NCBI GenBank assembly: GCA_030627205.1
Contig: DAOUSN010000025.1
Location: forward strand, 1-38,059
Direction of reading: 5' to 3'
Origin: Methylococcaceae bacterium
GTDB taxonomy: Bacteria > Pseudomonadota > Gammaproteobacteria > Methylococcales > Methylomonadaceae
Length of the DNA stretch: 38,059 nt
Of the stretch, positions 33,129 through 38,059 are shown piece after piece (position 1 is the first letter of the stretch; every line of letters begins with the position of its first letter). Below the pieces are notes generated by a model. The model saw only the letters and a program-made list of their open reading frames with translations. It was not told where the DNA came from and did no database searches. Position numbers and translations under genes: made by a program.

Positions 33129-35666
33129 ATGAGTAACAAACAAATATTAGTCGTTATTGGTAACGGTATGGTTGGGCAAAACTTCCTGACCAGCTTGATG
33201 GTAAGTTCACTCAAAGAAACCTATGAAGTGATTACTTTTTGTGAGGAATCACAAGTGGCCTATGATCGTGTTCATTTAACTGAATTCTTTTCGGGAAAAA
33301 CAGCCCAAGATTTATCCTTAGTGGAAGAGGATTTTTTTGAAGATAACAACATCACCATTCATATAGGCGATAAAGCAGTTGCGATTGATCGTGCGCGAAA
33401 GTTAGTGACTTCCGAAAAAGGTATCACTATTGCTTATGATAAAATTGTGTTAGCGACAGGTTCTTATCCCTTTGTTCCTCCTATTCCAGGTCATAAACGT
33501 GAGCAATGTTTAGTTTATCGTACTATTGAGGATTTAGAAGAAATCACCGCATTAGCAAAAAAATCTAAAGTAGGTGCTGTTATTGGGGGCGGCTTGTTAG
33601 GTTTAGAAGCGGCAAAGGCGTTAAAAGATTTAGGCTTAAAAACCCATATTGTTCAATTTGCACCCCGTTTAATGGCAGTACAAATGGATGAAGGCGGCGG
33701 TGCAATGCTGGAGAAAAAAATTGAAGATTTAGGGATTAGTGTTCATACCAGTAAAAATACTAAAAATATTAGTGAGGGTGAAACTTGTTTTCATAAAATG
33801 AGTTTTGCTGATGGAGGTGAACTTGAAGCTGATATTATTTTATTTTCCGCAGGGATTCGTCCGCGTGATGAGTTAGCGAGTTCATCAGGATTAGCTTTAG
33901 GGGCGCGCGGCGGGATTCAAATTAATAACCAATGTTTAACTTCTGATCCTGATATTTTTGCGATTGGTGAATGTGCAATTTGGAACGGTGCAATTTTTGG
34001 TTTAGTTGCTCCTGGTTATGCGATGGCGCGTACTGTGGTAAATGTACTTGAAGGCGGTGATGCTGAATTCACGGGTGCGGACATGAGTACCAAGCTAAAA
34101 CTTATGGGGGTTGATGTCGCTAGTATTGGCGATGCCCATGCACGAACTAAAGATGCGTTGATTTATACCTATCAAAATGGCGCAGATGAAGTTTATAAAC
34201 GCTTAGTGGTGAGTGCTGATAAAAAACAATTACTGGGGGCAGTCTTAGTGGGTGATGCTTCAGGTTATGGGACTTTATTACAATATTGTCTAAATAGCAT
34301 TGAACTTCCTGAAAATCCAGATTCATTAATTTTACCGTCGCGCTCTGATGAATCTGTTGGTTTAGGCGTGGATGCCCTGCCTAATTCAGCTCAAATTTGT
34401 TCGTGTCACGATGTCACTAAAGGAAAAATTTGCTCCGCTGTTGAGTCAGGGTGTATAACCATAGAAGCATTAAAAGGTGAAACCAAAGCAGCAACTGGTT
34501 GTGGAGGATGTTCGGCTCTTTTAAAATCCGTGTTAAATTCTGAATTAGAAAAATCAGGCATTGAAGTTAATACCGATATTTGTGAGCATTTTGCGCATAC
34601 ACGTCAAGATTTATATAATTTAGTGATGATTGAAGAAATTAAAACCTTTGATGAATTACTAGAGCATCATGGACAAGGACGGGGTTGTGAAATTTGTCGG
34701 CAAGCGGTAGGGTCAATTCTGGCTTCTTATTGGAATGAATATGTTTTAGAGAAAAATCATTTAAGTTTGCAAGACACGAATGATACCTTCTTAGCTAATA
34801 TGCAGAAAGATGGCACGTATTCGGTTGTTCCCAGAATGGCAGGCGGTGAAGTAACCCCCGATGGATTAATTGCGGTGGGACAAATTGCTAAAAAATATCA
34901 ACTTTACACTAAAATCACAGGCGGACAACGGGTGGATTTATTTGGTGCAAGAGTGGATCAACTTCCTCCGATTTGGAAAGAGTTAATTGATGCAGGCTTT
35001 GAGTCAGGTCATGCTTATGGAAAATCCTTAAGAACAGTTAAATCCTGTGTAGGTAGCACTTGGTGTCGTTTTGGGGTTGATGATAGTGTGGGTTTAGCGG
35101 TAGAATTAGAAAATCGTTACAAAGGGTTACGCGCGCCGCATAAAATTAAATTTGGGGTGTCAGGCTGTACGCGTGAATGTGCCGAAGCGCAAGGCAAAGA
35201 TATTGGTATCATTGCCACAGAAGGCGGCTGGAATCTTTATGTTTGTGGCAACGGCGGCATGAAACCTCGTCACGCAGATTTATTTGCCACTAATTTAGAT
35301 AAAGAAACCTTAATCAAATATATTGACCGTGTATTGATTTTTTATGTCCGAACCGCTGAACGCCTACAACGCACTTCGGTATGGATGGAAAATATGGAAG
35401 GCGGTTTAGATTATTTAAAATCAGTGGTCATCGAAGATAAACTTAATTTAAGCACGTCTTTAGAATCACAAATGCAACACGTCATTGATACTTATCGGTG
35501 TGAGTGGAAAACAACTATTGCCAGCGAAGAAAAACTCAAACGTTTTCGTCATTTTATCAACAGCGATAAAACTGATGAAAATATTGTGTTTGTGGAAGAA
35601 CGTGGACAAATTCGCCCAGCAGATGAAGATGAACGTCAACATTTTAAATTAGTGGAGGAAGCATAA
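33129..35666 (+). CDS. nirB: NADH-dependent assimilatory nitrite reductase, large subunit
   Basis: The 845-residue siroheme enzyme reduces nitrite to ammonium in the cytoplasm. The N-terminal FAD/NAD domains show VVIGNGMVG and AVIGGGLLGLEAAKAL. A BFD-like [2Fe-2S] domain has CSCHDVTKGK and TGCGGC. The nitrite/sulfite reductase half has the [4Fe-4S]-siroheme ligands in CVGSTWC and GVSGCTRECAEAQ. Length and order match NirB of enterics. The start shares its transcript with nirD (stop overlaps the nirD start by one base). A sigma-54 promoter and an NtrC-type site lie upstream, so it serves nitrogen assimilation rather than respiration. Confidence 0.97.
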   Translation: MSNKQILVVIGNGMVGQNFLTSLMVSSLKETYEVITFCEESQVAYDRVHLTEFFSGKTAQDLSLVEEDFFEDNNITIHIGDKAVAIDRARKLVTSEKGITIAYDKIVLATGSYPFVPPIPGHKREQCLVYRTIEDLEEITALAKKSKVGAVIGGGLLGLEAAKALKDLGLKTHIVQFAPRLMAVQMDEGGGAMLEKKIEDLGISVHTSKNTKNISEGETCFHKMSFADGGELEADIILFSAGIRPRDELASSSGLALGARGGIQINNQCLTSDPDIFAIGECAIWNGAIFGLVAPGYAMARTVVNVLEGGDAEFTGADMSTKLKLMGVDVASIGDAHARTKDALIYTYQNGADEVYKRLVVSADKKQLLGAVLVGDASGYGTLLQYCLNSIELPENPDSLILPSRSDESVGLGVDALPNSAQICSCHDVTKGKICSAVESGCITIEALKGETKAATGCGGCSALLKSVLNSELEKSGIEVNTDICEHFAHTRQDLYNLVMIEEIKTFDELLEHHGQGRGCEICRQAVGSILASYWNEYVLEKNHLSLQDTNDTFLANMQKDGTYSVVPRMAGGEVTPDGLIAVGQIAKKYQLYTKITGGQRVDLFGARVDQLPPIWKELIDAGFESGHAYGKSLRTVKSCVGSTWCRFGVDDSVGLAVELENRYKGLRAPHKIKFGVSGCTRECAEAQGKDIGIIATEGGWNLYVCGNGGMKPRHADLFATNLDKETLIKYIDRVLIFYVRTAERLQRTSVWMENMEGGLDYLKSVVIEDKLNLSTSLESQMQHVIDTYRCEWKTTIASEEKLKRFRHFINSDKTDENIVFVEERGQIRPADEDERQHFKLVEEA

Positions 35667-35998
35667 TGACGCAGTGGATAGATATAGGCAGTGTGGATGA
35701 CCTCCAAGCTGATTCAGGCGTATGCGCTTTAGTAGAAAACACCCAAGTGGCAATTTTTTATATGCCCAAAGAAAATGCCGTGTATGCGGTTAATAACTAC
35801 GATCCCTTTAGTAAAGTTCAGGTATTATCACGCGGTTTAATCGGGGATATTAAAGGGGTGCCGATGGTTGCTTCACCGATTTATAAACAGCATTTCAATC
35901 TTGAAACGGGAGAATGTTTTGAAGATGAAACAGTTTGCATTGATACTTATGCAGTTAGAATTGAAAATGGGCGTGTTGAAGTGAGTCTTGCGGAGTAA
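35666..35998 (+). CDS. nirD: Nitrite reductase small subunit
   Basis: The 110-residue NirD has a Rieske-like fold but lacks the CxH/CxxH cluster ligands, as in enteric NirD. Conserved parts are WIDIGSVDDL, NNYDPFSKVQVLSRGLIGD and SPIYKQHFNLETGEC. It stabilises NirB in the NADH-nitrite reductase complex. It overlaps nirB by one base and abuts the PhzF-family gene. Confidence 0.95.
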   Translation: MTQWIDIGSVDDLQADSGVCALVENTQVAIFYMPKENAVYAVNNYDPFSKVQVLSRGLIGDIKGVPMVASPIYKQHFNLETGECFEDETVCIDTYAVRIENGRVEVSLAE

Positions 35999-36922
35999 AT
36001 GATGAATTATAACTATTATATTGCCGATATTTTTACTAAAGAAATTTTTGGTGGCGCACAGATTGCTGTTTTCCCTAATGCCGATGGTTTAAGTGATGAA
36101 AACATGCAGGCGATTGCGAAAGAATTTAATCTTTCGGAAACTGTGTTTGTGACGCATTCAGAAAACATTGAAGCGAATACTAATACGCGCCGCATGCGTA
36201 TTTTCTCCCCTTTAGGTGAAAAAGATTTTGCAGGACATCCGATTATTGCCACCGCTTACGTTTTAGGTGCATGTGGTGATGTGGATTTATCAGAGCCGAT
36301 TACGCCAATTTTATTTCAACAAAACAGTGAAGACATTGAAGCGAATGTGACCGCTGAAAATGGAAAACCAACTTTTGTACAGTTTAGCCGTCAATCTTCT
36401 TCGAGCGTTGACCGATTCGCGCCAACAGATGAAGAATTGTCTAGCTTTTTAGGTTTAGAGCAGTCTGAATTAGATCATAAAAAATACAGTGCGCGTTTAG
36501 TCTCTTGCGGTTTTCCGTATTTGATTGTGCCTGTATGGAATTATGACAGTGTACGTCACGCTAAGTTTAGTTATAGCGCGTGGAGTGAATCTATTGCCCC
36601 CCAAACAGCGGCTTCTGAAATTTTATTATTCGCGCCTAAATCACCGTTTAATGATGCTGATTTTAATATTCGTTTATTAGGGCCTAATATTGGCATTCAT
36701 GATGATCCGCCTGTTGGAACAGCAATGCCCGCTTTTGCCGCGTATTTATGTTCGTTTGATATTACCCAAAAAGGCACACATGTTTTTGCCGTCGATAGAG
36801 GCGATGCAGAAAGTCGCCGTAGTGTGTTGAATTTAGAAATGGATAATAAAGGGCGAGAAATGTTGACTTTGAGAACAGGCGGAACAGCGGTGATGTTTGC
36901 AGAAGGCAAAATTACGGTTTAA
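35999..36922 (+). CDS. PhzF family isomerase/epimerase-like protein
   Basis: The 307-residue protein has the PhzF/diaminopimelate epimerase-like double fold. The family catalytic Glu is present in NLSETVFV (E47), and the motifs FSPLGEKDFAGHPIIATAYVLG and GIHDDPPVGTAMPAF are characteristic. The usual N-terminal GNP motif is replaced by GGAQ (18-21). It begins directly after the nirD stop codon (position 35999), so it is almost certainly cotranscribed and translationally coupled with nirBD. The substrate is unknown; the family includes PhzF isomerase and many uncharacterised YddE-type enzymes. A role connected with nitrogen metabolism is suggested only by position. Confidence 0.85.
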   Translation: MMNYNYYIADIFTKEIFGGAQIAVFPNADGLSDENMQAIAKEFNLSETVFVTHSENIEANTNTRRMRIFSPLGEKDFAGHPIIATAYVLGACGDVDLSEPITPILFQQNSEDIEANVTAENGKPTFVQFSRQSSSSVDRFAPTDEELSSFLGLEQSELDHKKYSARLVSCGFPYLIVPVWNYDSVRHAKFSYSAWSESIAPQTAASEILLFAPKSPFNDADFNIRLLGPNIGIHDDPPVGTAMPAFAAYLCSFDITQKGTHVFAVDRGDAESRRSVLNLEMDNKGREMLTLRTGGTAVMFAEGKITV

Positions 36923-36965
36923 GGGTTATTTTGTTTAAATCGTTGATAACGACCTTGGATTGAAT

Positions 36966-36988
36966 GTGTACACTATTTTAGTGTACAC
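36966..36988. promoter_or_regulatory. Palindromic operator in front of the toxin-antitoxin genes
   Basis: Ten-base arms GTGTACACTA and TAGTGTACAC flank a TTT spacer. Each arm contains the self-palindrome GTGTACAC. It lies 38 bp upstream of the antitoxin ATG, the usual position of an autoregulatory operator. Confidence 0.65.
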
Positions 36989-37026
36989 TTGAATGCTCTT
37001 GTAATGACATAATCAAGGTCTTTAAC

Positions 37027-37248
37027 ATGTTGAAAAATATTACGCTAAGTGCAGATATTAATTTAATTAGTGAAGCTAGAAAAAAAGCTTTGCGTGAAAA
37101 TACAACCCTAAACGCTCAATTTCGTCAATGGTTAAATCGTTATATTAGTATTGATTTAAAAGTCTCTGACTATGAAAAACTTATGGATTCATTTAGTTAT
37201 GCAAATCCAGATCAAAAATTTACACGAGACGAAATGAATGAGAGATAA
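37027..37248 (+). CDS. Putative antitoxin, ribbon-helix-helix-like
   Basis: The 73-residue protein starts with a short strand (LKNITLSADINLISEARKKA) followed by two helices, as in ribbon-helix-helix antitoxins. The C-terminal part (YEKLMDSFSYANPDQKFTRDEMNER) would wrap around a toxin. It overlaps the PIN-domain gene by 11 bp, the classic antitoxin-toxin order. It would neutralise the toxin and repress the operon through the palindrome upstream. Confidence 0.75.
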   Translation: MLKNITLSADINLISEARKKALRENTTLNAQFRQWLNRYISIDLKVSDYEKLMDSFSYANPDQKFTRDEMNER

Positions 37249-37666
37249 ATATTTTTTGGATAGTAATATTATTGTTTATTCTTTTGATATTAAGAGCTTA
37301 GACAAACAACTTATCGCTAAAAATCTTATAAGCAATGCCATCAAAGGTCAAGGGTGTATTAGTTATCAGGTGATACAAGAGTTTCTTAATGTGGCCTCTT
37401 CTAAATTCAAAAAACCTTTGTCATTACAAGATTGCGAAGTCTATTTAAAAAATGTTCTCACTCCACTATGTGAAGTTTATCCTAGTATTGAGTTTTTTTC
37501 CCAAGCATTGCAAATTAAAAAACGCTGGCAATATTCTTGGTACGATTCTTTAATTATTACTGCTGCATTAGATGCAAATTGTTCGATTTTATATAGTGAA
37601 GATATGCAGCACAAACAGGTCATTAATCAATTAACGATTATTAACCCTTTTTTTGAATTGTGCTGA
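37238..37666 (+). CDS. PIN-domain toxin (VapC-like ribonuclease)
   Basis: The 142-residue protein has the PIN fold with the four acidic sites expected: D8 in FLDSN, E48 in IQEFLNV, D103 in WYDSLII, and D122 (or E121) in YSEDMQ. VapC-family toxins are Mg-dependent RNases that cut tRNA or rRNA. It overlaps the antitoxin gene by 11 bp. The active site looks intact. Confidence 0.85.
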   Translation: MRDKYFLDSNIIVYSFDIKSLDKQLIAKNLISNAIKGQGCISYQVIQEFLNVASSKFKKPLSLQDCEVYLKNVLTPLCEVYPSIEFFSQALQIKKRWQYSWYDSLIITAALDANCSILYSEDMQHKQVINQLTIINPFFELC

Positions 37667-37672
37667 CACGTA

Positions 37673-38059
37673 ATGATAAAGTTAGAAAAAGTTAAAGCAT
37701 TGCAAATATGGTTAGAAAATAACGATGATATTGAATCAGCTATTTTATTTGGCTCTTATGCAAAAAATACGCAAACCGCTAAAAGTGATTTAGATTTAGC
37801 GATTACATTGACTTCACGTTGTAATATTAGTGCAAAGCAAAAACTGGATTATATAATTCAACTTAATAGCTTTTTATCTGTAAATATTGATTTAATTGAT
37901 TTAAAACAAGCAGGACAACCGTTACTTTCTCAAATTATAAAATACGGCAAACAGTTAAAAGGCAATCAAACGCACTATACAGAATTAGTCATTAAAAATA
38001 TCAATACCACTCAAGATTTTTTACCCTATATTGAACGCATGATGTCAGAACGAAGAACG
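37673..38059 (+). CDS. MNT-type nucleotidyltransferase (MntA-like antitoxin), 3'-truncated by the window
   Basis: This partial gene starts at ATG 37673, 6 bp after the PIN toxin stop, and is open for 129 codons to the window end. The product shows the minimal nucleotidyltransferase motif GS-X10-D-x-D (G27, S28, D39, D41) and ends the visible part with YIERMMSERRT, close to the usual MntA C-terminus. MntA proteins adenylylate and neutralise HepT (HEPN) RNase toxins, so a hepT gene is expected just beyond the edge, if complete. Confidence 0.8.
   Translation, partial: MIKLEKVKALQIWLENNDDIESAILFGSYAKNTQTAKSDLDLAITLTSRCNISAKQKLDYIIQLNSFLSVNIDLIDLKQAGQPLLSQIIKYGKQLKGNQTHYTELVIKNINTTQDFLPYIERMMSERRT

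Noticed and set aside
35666-35998. Rieske [2Fe-2S] protein
   Set aside because: The fold is Rieske-like, but the cluster ligands are absent, as in known NirD proteins.
1-38059. CRISPR arrays, tRNA or rRNA genes, insertion sequences
   Set aside because: No regularly spaced repeats, cloverleaf-forming segments, rRNA motifs or transposase genes were recognised on either strand by eye.

Overview
The window reads as a low-GC chromosome segment of a gammaproteobacterial methanotroph or close relative (order Methylococcales is my inference). The indicators are a tetrahydromethanopterin-pathway cyclohydrolase (mch) overlapped by its ATP-grasp partner, a reductase built like the soluble methane monooxygenase reductase, a bacteriohemerythrin, copper-acquisition genes, and a gshB-tonB-algH-ruvX-pyrR-pyrB-pyrC' block in the order known from Pseudomonas. 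No rRNA, tRNA, CRISPR array or insertion sequence was recognised.

Region by region. 1-4063 (minus): a chemosensory output operon with a PATAN/DUF4388-type protein carrying two near-identical receiver domains, a CheB whose methylesterase half has lost its catalytic Ser and His, and the N-terminus of a chemoreceptor that runs off the left edge. 4655-6756 (minus): ATP-grasp protein and Mch for C1 oxidation. 6903-11404: a nitric oxide module of Hcp, an MmoC-like reductase and divergent NorR. The divergent intergenic region holds a sigma-54 promoter for hcp and two identical-arm NorR-type sites, one covering the norR start codon. 11493-14284 (minus): ccmDEF for cytochrome c maturation, preceded by a small lipoprotein cytochrome c. 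14627-20487 (minus): non-catalytic DHOase subunit pyrC', pyrB, pyrR, ruvX, algH, tonB, gshB. 20644-21048 (plus): rpmB-rpmG with a clear sigma-70 promoter. 21136-24534: a double cyclic-nucleotide-binding/rhodanese protein, a CAP/SCP lipoprotein, bacteriohemerythrin and an RNase T-like exonuclease.

24665-29455 looks like a copper-acquisition island. A His-rich secreted protein and an FNR-type regulator are divergent from an OprC/NosA-like TonB receptor (with CxxxM and HxM copper ligands) and an HMA-SafE membrane fusion. The receptor gene has a perfect FNR box placed as in a class II promoter. 29507-35998 is a nitrate/nitrite assimilation cluster: narK, a fused PP2C phosphatase/Ser-Thr kinase, nirB and nirD. 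narK and nirB have good sigma-54 promoters and nirB has an NtrC-type enhancer about 110 bp upstream. A PhzF-family gene abuts nirD. The right end (36966-38059) is a toxin-antitoxin pair (RHH-like antitoxin plus PIN toxin) behind a palindromic operator, followed by a truncated MNT-type nucleotidyltransferase.

The most notable items are the pseudo-esterase CheB with its tandem-duplicated receiver partner, the FNR-controlled copper island, the kinase/phosphatase inside a sigma-54 nitrate cluster, and the NorR/Hcp module that uses an MmoC-like reductase.
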